Source: an uncultured Caulobacterales bacterium
GTDB lineage: Bacteria > Pseudomonadota > Alphaproteobacteria > Caulobacterales > Caulobacteraceae
Direction: 5' to 3'
Assembly (NCBI GenBank): GCA_903903715.1
Contig: CAIUZX010000565.1
Coordinates: forward strand, 1 to 6,342
DNA: 6,342 nt
Shown: piece by piece, positions 1 to 5,506 of the stretch
Position numbering within the stretch: position 1 is the first letter of the stretch
Layout: each line of letters begins with the position of its first letter
Position numbers and translations under genes: made by a program
The notes under the pieces: model-generated
The model's input: only the letters and a program-made list of their open reading frames with translations
Told to the model about the DNA's origin: nothing
Databases searched by the model: none

Positions 1-195
1 AACGCGCTGGAAGGCAAGCCCGTCACCTTCGCCCTGCCGAACTTCAAGCTGCCGTTCACGGCGGAGGGCTATCTGATGTCCTTCGCCCTGCCGAACCTGC
101 ACTTCCACGCCACGACGGCCTACGACATCCTGCGCATGAAGGGCGCGCCGCTCGGCAAGCGCGACTACCTCGGCGCGATGCGTCTAGCCACCTGA
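1..195 (+). CDS. DUF1993-family protein, C-terminal 64 residues (5' end outside window)
   Basis: An open frame enters from the left edge in phase 1 and stops with TGA at 193-195. The visible 64 residues end with a segment containing LHFHATTAYDILR, then GAPLGKRDYLG. These match the conserved C-terminal signature I associate with the DUF1993 family: a His-containing FHATTAYDILR helix followed by a GKRDYLG-like motif. These are small soluble cytoplasmic proteins of unknown biochemical role. The start, promoter and N-terminal half lie outside the window. The peptide FALPN occurs twice, 18 codons apart, encoded by an identical 17-bp DNA word (26-42 and 80-96). Family assignment is by recalled motif only. 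The gene runs convergently towards fliE and is probably unrelated to the flagellar cluster. Confidence 0.8.
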   Translation, partial: NALEGKPVTFALPNFKLPFTAEGYLMSFALPNLHFHATTAYDILRMKGAPLGKRDYLGAMRLAT

Positions 196-230
196 GCCAG
201 CCTACCGCGACCTGGCTTAGATCCTTTTGC

Positions 231-281
231 GACGCATCGTGACGACGGAAAACCGGGGACCACTTTTCCGCACGATGCGTC
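231..281. repeat. Imperfect palindrome (dispersed extragenic type) at the fliE 3' end
   Basis: Outer arms GACGCATCGTG (231-241) and CACGATGCGTC (271-281) pair perfectly over 11 bp. Inner arms CGGAAAA (246-252) and TTTTCCG (264-270) add 7 bp, leaving a 4-nt left-side bulge (ACGA, 242-245) and an 11-nt loop. The core, a GCATCGTG arm then CGGAAAACCGG, a short spacer, ACTTTTCCG and a CACGATGCG arm, resembles a palindrome I recall as dispersed in many alphaproteobacterial genomes. That is recognition, not a search. There is no T-run after the stem on either strand, so it is not a classical intrinsic terminator. It could still stabilise or end transcripts of the two converging genes. The right arm includes two bases of the fliE stop codon (280-282). 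Confidence 0.75.
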
Positions 282-591
282 AGATCGGCATCCGCATGAT
301 TTCCTGATAGGCCGAGATCACCTGGTCGCGGACGGCGAGCGCGGTCTCGAGGCTCGACTGCGCCGACGCGACCGCTGTGACGACGTCGATCAGTTCCGCG
401 CGCCCGTTGGCGTGCGCCGTCATCTGCTGCTCCGCCATGCGGCCGGTTGAGGAGATGTCGTTCATCGCCCCCTTCACCAGCTGGGTGAAGTCGGGCGCCG
501 AGGCGCTCGACGGCGCAAGGCCTTTCAGCGCTGGGGCGGGGCCGCCCTGGATCTGGGCGTAGGCCTTGGCGGCGGCGAGGGGGGACATCAT
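280..591 (-). CDS. fliE: FliE, flagellar MS-ring/proximal-rod junction protein
   Basis: A 103-residue protein of normal FliE length. FliE is exported by the flagellar type III apparatus and links the MS ring and export gate to the rod. The N-terminal third is variable and rich in Ala and Pro. From about residue 34 it becomes helical and conserved (DFTQLVKGAMNDI), with family features in the second half: a Gln/Met helix, an ELIDVVTAVASAQ segment, then ALAVRDQVISAYQEIMRMPI at the end. That C-terminus, Ala-Tyr-Gln-Glu-Ile-Met-Arg-Met-Pro, is diagnostic. Two ATG codons are adjacent. The first (589-591) is preferred because GGAGA lies 8 nt upstream (600-604). It is last in the flgB-flgC-fliE operon, 23 nt after flgC. 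Its stop codon lies in the arm of a large palindrome. Confidence 0.95.
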   Translation of the reverse strand: MMSPLAAAKAYAQIQGGPAPALKGLAPSSASAPDFTQLVKGAMNDISSTGRMAEQQMTAHANGRAELIDVVTAVASAQSSLETALAVRDQVISAYQEIMRMPI

Positions 592-614
592 CGGCTAGGT
601 CTCCGCTCCGGACG

Positions 615-1043
615 TCACTGCTTGAGGATGCCGAGCGTGCTCGACATCATCGCGCGCTGGGTCTCGATCACGTTGATGTTGGCGTCGTAGGCGCGCTGGG
701 CCGTCTTCATGTCCAGCGCCTCGACGAGACCGTCGACGTTGGGGAGCTTCACATAGCCCTTCGCATCCGCGGCCGGATGGTTGGGATTGTACTCCTGCTT
801 GAAGGCGCCGGTATCGAAGGTCACGCCCTTCATGCGCACCCCGGTCGCCCCCTTGACCACGGGTGTGGGCTCGAACACGGGGATCTGGCGCCGGTAGGGA
901 TCGCCCCCCGGCGTGCTCGCGGTCGAGTCCGCATTGGCGATGTTCTCGGCGATGACCCGCATGCGCGACTGTTCCGCATGCAGTGCGGAGGCGGCGATGG
1001 CGAGGGTCTGACTGGAATTGGGCGGGATCCGCGTATCGGACAT
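615..1043 (-). CDS. flgC: FlgC, flagellar proximal rod protein
   Basis: A 142-residue rod protein, the usual FlgC length. It assembles on FliE and FlgB outside the inner membrane to form the proximal rod. The N-terminal rod domain spans about residues 11-45: helix LAIAASALHAEQSRMRVIAENIANADST followed by TPGGDPYRRQ, in which the Asn-Ile-Ala-Asn-Ala motif and the GGDPYRR loop are characteristic. The C-terminal helix (about 107-140) contains EALDMKTAQRAYDANINV and IETQRAMMSSTLGIL, the axial-protein pattern that packs with the N-terminal helix. The ATG at 1041-1043 has a perfect AGGAGG (1051-1056) 7 nt upstream, the strongest ribosome binding site in the operon. It starts 15 nt after the flgB stop, so translation of the two is probably linked. 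No signal peptide, as expected for a type III substrate. Confidence 0.97.
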   Translation of the reverse strand: MSDTRIPPNSSQTLAIAASALHAEQSRMRVIAENIANADSTASTPGGDPYRRQIPVFEPTPVVKGATGVRMKGVTFDTGAFKQEYNPNHPAADAKGYVKLPNVDGLVEALDMKTAQRAYDANINVIETQRAMMSSTLGILKQ

Positions 1044-1058
1044 CGGTTAGCCTCCTGA

Positions 1059-1499
1059 TTATTTGCCGGGGGCCTTGGCGGCCAGTTTCAGCATGCTGAG
1101 AGACTTCTGGTAGAAGTTGATCGCCGCCTCGTGATCTAGGCGGGCCTCCGTCATCTTGGCCATCTGGTCCTCGAGGACCACCTGATTGCCGTCCACTCGC
1201 GCCTCTGAATCCGGCTTGACCTCCGGGCGCCATGCAGGCTTTGCGCCAGCGTGGCCGTCCATGTGACCGGGCTGCGTCAGGACGAGACCGGACGGCGAAG
1301 TCGAGGGCGCGCCGCCGGACGGGGTCAGGGTCCCGACACTCCGCATCGCCGTCTGGAAGGTAAAGGCCTTCAGGTCCGAGGGCGCATAGCCGGGCGTGTC
1401 AGCGTTGGCGACGTTCTGTGCGATCAGCCGCTGCCGCTCCGCCGAGTATTTCAACTTGGCGGTCAGCACGGCGAAGGTGGAAATATCCTCGAGCGGCAT
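1059..1499 (-). CDS. flgB: FlgB, flagellar proximal rod protein
   Basis: A 146-residue proximal rod protein and the first gene of the leftward operon. The N-terminal rod domain has KLKYSAERQRLIAQNVANAD followed by TPGYAPSDLKAF (residues 15-47). The QNVANADTPGY motif is the flagellar basal-body rod signature. The middle (about 55-95) is a low-complexity Gly/Pro/Ser linker with GHMDGHAGAKP, where rod proteins vary. The C-terminal helix (about 108-142) has VVLEDQMAKMTEARLDHEAA and INFYQKSLSMLKLA, matching FlgB's NFYQKS-type end. The start is ATG at 1497-1499, with a weak GGAAG (1510-1514) about 10 nt upstream. Its promoter must lie in 1500-1668, where a CtrA-like box is seen. In Caulobacter crescentus the flgBC-fliE operon is known to be CtrA-controlled and divergent from the fliP operon; that it holds here is inference. 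Confidence 0.96.
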   Translation of the reverse strand: MPLEDISTFAVLTAKLKYSAERQRLIAQNVANADTPGYAPSDLKAFTFQTAMRSVGTLTPSGGAPSTSPSGLVLTQPGHMDGHAGAKPAWRPEVKPDSEARVDGNQVVLEDQMAKMTEARLDHEAAINFYQKSLSMLKLAAKAPGK

Positions 1500-1544
1500 G
1501 CGCAGCGATCTTCCGCCTGACAGCGCGCGAATCGCCCATCAGGT

Positions 1545-1590
1545 GGGAAGACTTTGCCGGGCGCATGGTTAACGAGGCGTTAGTCTTCCC
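1545..1590. promoter_or_regulatory. Perfect 9-bp inverted repeat bracketing the CtrA-like box
   Basis: GGGAAGACT (1545-1553) and AGTCTTCCC (1582-1590) are exact reverse complements separated by 28 nt. The right arm overlaps the last two bases of the CtrA-like box. The arm centres are 37 bp apart, about 3.5 helical turns, so a dimer would not see both arms on one face without looping. It could instead form a long-loop hairpin or be a pair of regulator sites. I estimate roughly a few percent chance of such a perfect repeat arising at random in this interval, so it is suggestive only. Confidence 0.4.
1569..1583 (-). promoter_or_regulatory. CtrA-like binding box in the flgB/fliO divergent promoter region
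   Basis: The plus strand reads TTAA-CGAGGCG-TTAG. The minus strand reads CTAA-CGCCTCG-TTAAC, which matches the CtrA consensus TTAA-N7-TTAAC at 8 of 9 defined positions. The better match is towards flgB, whose start is 70 nt away; fliO starts 86 nt away on the other side. CtrA with the housekeeping sigma factor is established for early flagellar genes, including this divergent pair, in Caulobacter crescentus. I could not place convincing -10 hexamers for either direction. Confidence 0.65.
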
Positions 1591-1668
1591 TAAAGGAGAG
1601 TGTACTCGCCGCACCGCTCCGAATCGGGGCAGGCGGGAGTTTCCGTTCACTGGTTCGAGCCGACCGTC

Positions 1669-1944
1669 ATGCTTATGGACCTGTTGCGCGCCGTGTTCGC
1701 CCTCGCGGCTACGCTGGGGCTGTTCGCCCTCGGCGTCTACGCCGCCCGCCGATGGGGCCCCAAGGGTCTCCTGCAGATCACGGCGCCCGGTTCGCGTCGG
1801 CTGAACGTCGTCGAAACCTTGAGCCTCGATCCCTCCCGCCGACTGGTGCTGGTGCGCCTCGACGGACAGGATCGCCTATTTCTGCTGGGCGAGGGTCAGG
1901 AACTGACGCCCCCGTCCCCGCCGAACGCCTCAAACAAGGGCTAG
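1669..1944 (+). CDS. fliO: FliO, flagellar export-gate assembly protein
   Basis: With the ATG at 1669 the product has 91 residues, short as is usual for alphaproteobacterial FliO. FliO is a membrane scaffold that helps the FliP ring of the flagellar type III export gate assemble. Residues about 5-25 form one hydrophobic transmembrane helix (LLRAVFALAATLGLFALGVY), followed by a basic AARRWG stop-transfer. A small cytoplasmic domain follows, with RRLNVVETLSLDPSRRLVLV and DGQDRLFLLGEG, the typical FliO core (leucine-valine strands around a Leu-Asp-Pro turn). A GTG at 1600 is in frame and would add 23 residues, but the AAAGGAG before it ends only 1 nt away, too close for normal initiation. ATG 1675 is a third option. 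The stop lies 3 nt before fliP, so the two are surely co-transcribed. The domain is poorly conserved; context carries much of the call. Confidence 0.88.
   Translation: MLMDLLRAVFALAATLGLFALGVYAARRWGPKGLLQITAPGSRRLNVVETLSLDPSRRLVLVRLDGQDRLFLLGEGQELTPPSPPNASNKG
1936..1940 (+). promoter_or_regulatory. fliP ribosome binding site inside the fliO 3' end
   Basis: AAGGG sits 7 nt before the fliP ATG (1948) and within the last codons of fliO. This supports that start and suggests coupled translation of the two genes. Confidence 0.6.
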
Positions 1945-1947
1945 TCC

Positions 1948-2748
1948 ATGTTCAAGCGACTTGCGAAGGGCCTTCAGGCCCTGACCCCGGAAGACTGGCG
2001 CCGCGCCGCGGTGGTCTCCCTGCTGACTGTCGTGTTCGGCGTCGTCTGGCCGAACCTCGCGCTCGCGCAGGCGTTGAACGTCAATCTCGGCAACGGCGCA
2101 GGCCTCACCGACCGGGTGGTCCAGCTCATCGCCCTGATGACAGTGCTGTCGCTGGCGCCGTCGATCGTGATGATGACGACCTCGTTCGTGCGGATCGTGA
2201 TCGTCCTGTCCCTGCTGCGCACGGCCATCGGCGCGGCGTCGAGCCCGCCCAACTCGGTGCTCATCAGTCTGGCGATGTTCCTCACCGCCATCGTCATGAC
2301 CCCCACCTTCAACGCCAGCTACGCCGCCGGGATCAAGCCGCTGCTCGACCACAAGATGGAGCTGCCGCAGGCCTTCACGGCAGCTTCAGGACCGGTGAAG
2401 ACGTTCATGCTGCATCAGGTGGATCGGGACGACCTCGGCATGTTCATCAAGCTGTCCAAGATCCCCCGACCTGCGAACGCCATGGCGACTCCCATTCAGG
2501 TGATCGTGCCCGCCTTCATGATCTCGGAGCTGAAGCGGGCGTTCGAGATCGGCTTTTTGTTGTTCATCCCGTTCCTGGTGATCGACCTCGTGGTGGCGAG
2601 CGTGCTTTTGTCGATGGGCATGATGATGCTGCCGCCGGTGACCGTGTCCCTGCCGTTCAAGATCATCTTCTTCGTGCTGGTGGACGGCTGGCGACTGGTG
2701 GCGAGCTCTCTGGTCGAGAGCTTCAACCACTCCGGCGGGGTGATGTAG
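1948..2748 (+). CDS. fliP: FliP, flagellar type III export gate protein
   Basis: A 266-residue inner-membrane protein; five copies form the core pore of the flagellar type III export gate with FliQ and FliR. Residues about 18-42 look like a cleavable signal peptide (hydrophobic stretch ending WPNLALAQA), a known peculiarity of FliP. Family signatures are clear: LAPSIVMMTTSFVRIVIVLS with LLRTAIG (69-95), PPNSVLISLAMFLT (100-113), MATPIQVIVPAFMISELKRA (179-198), and IGFLLFIPFLVIDLVVASVL with LSMGMMMLPP (201-230). Residues 224-227 (GMMM) correspond to the methionine cluster known to form a gasket in the FliP pore. The end, LPFKIIFFVLVDGWRLVASS, is also standard. The PPNQ motif common in the family is PPNS here. 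The gene is not followed by fliQ; a minus-strand gene begins 4 nt after its stop. Confidence 0.98.
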   Translation: MFKRLAKGLQALTPEDWRRAAVVSLLTVVFGVVWPNLALAQALNVNLGNGAGLTDRVVQLIALMTVLSLAPSIVMMTTSFVRIVIVLSLLRTAIGAASSPPNSVLISLAMFLTAIVMTPTFNASYAAGIKPLLDHKMELPQAFTAASGPVKTFMLHQVDRDDLGMFIKLSKIPRPANAMATPIQVIVPAFMISELKRAFEIGFLLFIPFLVIDLVVASVLLSMGMMMLPPVTVSLPFKIIFFVLVDGWRLVASSLVESFNHSGGVM

Positions 2749-2752
2749 CCGT

Positions 2753-3463
2753 CTAGATGTCGGCCCGGTCGTTGGCGGTGGCCACGTCCACCGTTTCGCG
2801 CTCGCCATGGCGACGCTTCAGCGATGTCAGGACCAACGGCGGCTGCTGTTCAGCAAGCCGCGCCTCGATCCGGTCCCGCTCGAGCATCAGGGTGTTGAGC
2901 AGGCCGCGCAGGGTCGCCTCCGCCGGCCGCGCCCGCAGCTTGGCCGCGGGGTGAAGCCGGTCGATGGTCTGCCGCAGCTCCTCCACGGCGCGGGCGGCGG
3001 CGGCCAGCTCGTCCATCGAGACCGAGTCCTCGGGATCGGCCCCGTCCGCCAGCTCGTCCTCGCGCGGATCGAGGGGGACTTCCGGCGTCTCGATCAGATA
3101 ACGCCGGACGATGCTCGACTCGTCGTAGGCTTCCGTCGGCGCGGGAAAGTCGTGGATCTGAGCCAGCACCCCCTTGGCCGCCTGGCGCGGCTGCGCCTTG
3201 AACTCCACCTCGGCGTCGAGCAGCAGTTCCGCGCGGCGTCCGAAGGGTCTGGCGCGATTCATCGAGCCGATGGGGACGACCACCGGCGGCCAGTCCGTCG
3301 TGGCGGTCGCGTCGTCGACCGGCTCGACCGACAGCCCCGCCCACTCGAAAAGGTCCGGCCCCGCCTGGCGCGGTTCGGGCTCGCGGTTCGCCTGCCTCCG
3401 ATCCACGAAAACCGCGGATCGGAACTGTTTACGCAGCGCATTGATGTCGAACTCGTCGTTCAC
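2753..3463 (-). CDS. Unrecognised 236-aa cytoplasmic protein convergent with fliP
   Basis: I do not recognise this family. With the GTG start at 3461-3463 (GGGAAG about 6 nt upstream) the product is MNDEFDINALRKQFRSAVFV and onwards, 236 residues, with no signal peptide or membrane segment. Residues 35-130 are of mixed composition with Trp/Pro-rich stretches (PDLFEWAG, TDWPPVVVPIG). Residues about 131-150 are very acidic (DPREDELADGADPED). Residues 150-205 are helical with likely coiled coil (MDELAAAARAVEELRQTIDR; RGLLNTLMLERDRIEARLAE). The tail is polar. GC at third codon positions supports this strand and frame. An ATG at 3568, with GAGG 10 nt upstream, would add 35 residues including a hydrophobic patch; I disfavour it because it would consume the probable promoter region. 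The stop lies 4 nt from the fliP stop. A structural or adaptor role is possible but unproven. Confidence 0.75.
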   Translation of the reverse strand: MNDEFDINALRKQFRSAVFVDRRQANREPEPRQAGPDLFEWAGLSVEPVDDATATTDWPPVVVPIGSMNRARPFGRRAELLLDAEVEFKAQPRQAAKGVLAQIHDFPAPTEAYDESSIVRRYLIETPEVPLDPREDELADGADPEDSVSMDELAAAARAVEELRQTIDRLHPAAKLRARPAEATLRGLLNTLMLERDRIEARLAEQQPPLVLTSLKRRHGERETVDVATANDRADI

Positions 3464-3549
3464 AACCAACTTCCCGCAGGAGGAGAACCGCCCCCGTCCA
3501 CCGCGGAACATCAACACCGGGATCGACAACAATGGGTGAATCCACATCC

Positions 3550-3564
3550 TTAGGATGACGTTAG
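3550..3564 (+). promoter_or_regulatory. Degenerate CtrA-like box (TTAG-N7-TTAG)
   Basis: Two TTAG half-sites, at 3550-3553 and 3561-3564, are separated by exactly 7 nt (GATGACG), the spacing of a CtrA box, but each differs by one base from the consensus half-site TTAA. The box lies in the divergent region between the unknown gene (GTG at 3463) and the TPR-oxygenase gene (ATG at 3626), where either promoter could sit. It is a weaker match than the flagellar box at 1569-1583. Confidence 0.35.
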
Positions 3565-3625
3565 GCATGTCGGCGACGCCTCATGCGGCATTGCGCGCGC
3601 GCCCGACTTTCGGCATGGACTCCTG

Positions 3626-5458
3626 ATGACACAGACCGTCGATCCCGCCGAAGACCGCGCTTTTGCCGAAGCTGCGCAACTCCTGCGAAACGGCAAGCTG
3701 GAGGAGGTCGAGCGCCGCCTCGGGCCGCTGCTGGACGCTGGCGCGCAGGACGCCAGGCTCTACGCCGTCGCGGGCTTTGCGCGACTGAGACGAAAGGACG
3801 CCGCCGGCGCCGCCCTCGTCCTCGCCCGCGCCGTGAGCCTTGATCCTTCCGAAGCGACCTATGCGACCGCCTACGGCGATGCGCTGGTCGGGGACAACCG
3901 GCAGCAGGAGGCCGAGGCCGCCTTCCGCAAGGCCCTGTCCCTCTTCCCCAATCATACGGTCGCTATGATCGGGCTGGCCGAATGCCTCTGGCGTCAGGGT
4001 CGCCCGGACGCAGCCATCCAGATCTTCACGGACGCGTCGGCGGCGGGGCGTCAGGACCACGAATTCCTGGCGGCGTGGGCCAATATCCTGCGGATGGCCG
4101 GACGCGACGAAGAGGTGCTGGAGGTGCAGAGACGCGCCGTCGCGCTCTATCCCGGCAGCGGCGTCGCGCATCATAATCTGGGCGCCACGCTGGGCGACCT
4201 GCACGACTACGCCCCCGCGGCGGACTCGGCGCGCATGGCGATGGAGCGCGGCCAGACGGGCCCTGCGACCTGGCTCGTGCTGGCCCGGGCGCTTGAGGGT
4301 CTCGGGCGCGCGGACGCTGCGATCGACGCCTACCGGGAGGCGCTGCGACAGGCGCCCGCACATGCCGAAGCCGGGCGCGAGCTGGCCCAGACCATCTGGA
4401 TGCGGACCGGCGACGTCGCCGCCGCCGGCCAGCATCTCACGGAACTCATAAGGTCCCATCCGGACGAGCTCATGCACGTGGGCAGCCTGGCCAAGCTGTA
4501 CGACACGGCAGGCGATCCGGCGGGCGCGCTGGACCTGCTCCATTCCGCCATGGCGCGCCAGGGCGCACGCCGGCCCGAACTGATCGTGCAGGCGGCGGAC
4601 CTGGCCCTGAAGATGGGACAGGCGGATCAGGCGCTCAGCCTGGCCCGCGAAGCCGACGCCCTGCAGCCCAGCGAGCACCGCATTCTCGTGTCCCTGGTCG
4701 ACGCCCTGCTCGCCACCGGCGACGCCGAGGGCGCGCAGGAGGTCTGCGAGCGGCTGCTGGCGCGGGATCCGGATGATCAGATGGTGCTGGCGCGGGCGGC
4801 GACCGCCTGGCGGCTGGTGCGGGATCCGCGGTGCTACGACCTCTACGACTATGACAAGTACGTCCAAGCCTACAAGATCTCCCCGCCCGAGGGCTGGGCG
4901 AGCCTGTCCGCCTATCTTGGCGATCTGTCCGCGGCGCTGTTACGTCTGCACGCGCACGTCCAGCATCCCTTCGACCAATCCCTCCGCGGCGGCAGCCAGA
5001 CCACGCTCAATCTCAAGGCGACGGATGAGCCGGCGATCAAGGCCTTCTTCTCCGCGATCGACGCCCCGATCCGCGAGCACATGCAAAAGCTCGCCGCCGA
5101 CACCGAAGGCATGGGACGCCACACCACCGGCGCCTATTCCGTCGTCGGGGCCTGGTCGGTCTTCCTGAGACCAAACGGCTTTCATGTGGACCACATCCAC
5201 CCGATGGGCTGGATATCCTCAGCCTTCTACATCGACCTGCCGCCGGAAGAGCCTGATGACCCGCACGCCGGCTGGATCAAGTTCGGGGAGCCCGGGGTGA
5301 AGACCTGGCCGGAGCTCGGCCCCGAACATTATGTAAAGCCGGAGCCGGGACTGCTGGTGATGTTCCCGAGCTACATGTGGCACGGCACCGTGCCCTTCAG
5401 GACGGGGGACCGCCGCCTGACGATCGCCTTCGACCTGCACCCCACGCCGGTGAGATAG
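3626..5458 (+). CDS. TPR-repeat protein with C-terminal 2OG-Fe(II) oxygenase domain
   Basis: A 610-residue soluble two-part protein. Residues about 10-390 are a run of roughly ten TPR-like helix pairs; clear examples are 77-110 (AYGDALVGDNRQQEAEAAFR then KALSLFPN) and 212-245 (LVLARALEGLGRADAAIDAY then REALRQAPA). A linker with YDLYDYDKYVQAYKISPPEG (404-423) and HPFDQSLRGGSQT (447-459) is typical of the putative 2OG-Fe(II) oxygenase family I know as PF13759. The double-stranded beta-helix core follows: FHVDHIHPMGW (519-529) gives an HxD pair H520/D522 (H523 and H525 are alternatives), WHGT supplies distal H586, and R596 or R597 in DRRLTIAFDL could hold 2-oxoglutarate. All catalytic elements seem present, implying an active hydroxylase-type enzyme. 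Its substrate is unknown; the TPR array probably recruits a protein partner. The ATG has only a weak ribosome binding site. There is no export signal. Confidence 0.9.
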   Translation: MTQTVDPAEDRAFAEAAQLLRNGKLEEVERRLGPLLDAGAQDARLYAVAGFARLRRKDAAGAALVLARAVSLDPSEATYATAYGDALVGDNRQQEAEAAFRKALSLFPNHTVAMIGLAECLWRQGRPDAAIQIFTDASAAGRQDHEFLAAWANILRMAGRDEEVLEVQRRAVALYPGSGVAHHNLGATLGDLHDYAPAADSARMAMERGQTGPATWLVLARALEGLGRADAAIDAYREALRQAPAHAEAGRELAQTIWMRTGDVAAAGQHLTELIRSHPDELMHVGSLAKLYDTAGDPAGALDLLHSAMARQGARRPELIVQAADLALKMGQADQALSLAREADALQPSEHRILVSLVDALLATGDAEGAQEVCERLLARDPDDQMVLARAATAWRLVRDPRCYDLYDYDKYVQAYKISPPEGWASLSAYLGDLSAALLRLHAHVQHPFDQSLRGGSQTTLNLKATDEPAIKAFFSAIDAPIREHMQKLAADTEGMGRHTTGAYSVVGAWSVFLRPNGFHVDHIHPMGWISSAFYIDLPPEEPDDPHAGWIKFGEPGVKTWPELGPEHYVKPEPGLLVMFPSYMWHGTVPFRTGDRRLTIAFDLHPTPVR

Positions 5459-5472
5459 GGGGCGCCCGGGAC

Positions 5473-5486
5473 GGGCGGAACCGCCC
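5473..5486. terminator. GC hairpin between the convergent TPR-oxygenase and Spy-like genes
   Basis: GGGCGG (5473-5478) and CCGCCC (5481-5486) form a tight stem; with a realistic GAAC tetraloop it has 5 GC pairs. A second palindrome, GGGCGCCC (5460-5467), lies just upstream. Neither has a T-run on either strand, so this is only a candidate bidirectional 3'-end structure in the 48-nt gap between converging genes. Confidence 0.35.
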
Positions 5487-5506
5487 AGGAGACCCGCGGC
5501 GTGGAA

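Noticed and set aside
595..1233. 212-codon minus-strand frame over flgC and part of flgB
   Set aside because: Out-of-frame shadow; FlgB and FlgC motifs lie in the other frames with proper starts and ribosome binding sites.
1600..1623. -35/-10 hexamers (TTAGTC, 17 nt, TACTCG) for fliO
   Set aside because: The -10 match is poor (TACTCG against TATAAT), so I do not call a promoter position beyond the CtrA-like box.
1752..2756. 334-codon plus-strand frame across fliO and fliP
   Set aside because: It overlaps both genes in another frame and is low-complexity Arg/Gly/Pro/Asp sequence. The fliO and fliP frames carry clear family signatures.
2807..3553. 248-codon plus-strand frame opposite the unknown minus-strand gene
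   Set aside because: Its composition is that of an antisense frame (rich in Arg, His, Gln, Gly). The minus frame has high GC at third positions and a plausible ribosome binding site, and it ends precisely 4 nt from fliP.
3464..3568. 35-residue N-terminal extension of the unknown minus-strand protein
   Set aside because: Possible (GAGG precedes the ATG at 3568), but it would place the TTAG-N7-TTAG element and the promoter region inside the gene, and the GTG at 3463 has a well-spaced GGGAAG.
3581..4867. 428-codon open frame on the minus strand opposite the TPR-oxygenase gene
   Set aside because: It is the antisense shadow of a GC-rich gene: the plus frame has coherent TPR repeats and oxygenase motifs, while this frame has Arg/Gly/His/Gln-biased sequence with no motif.
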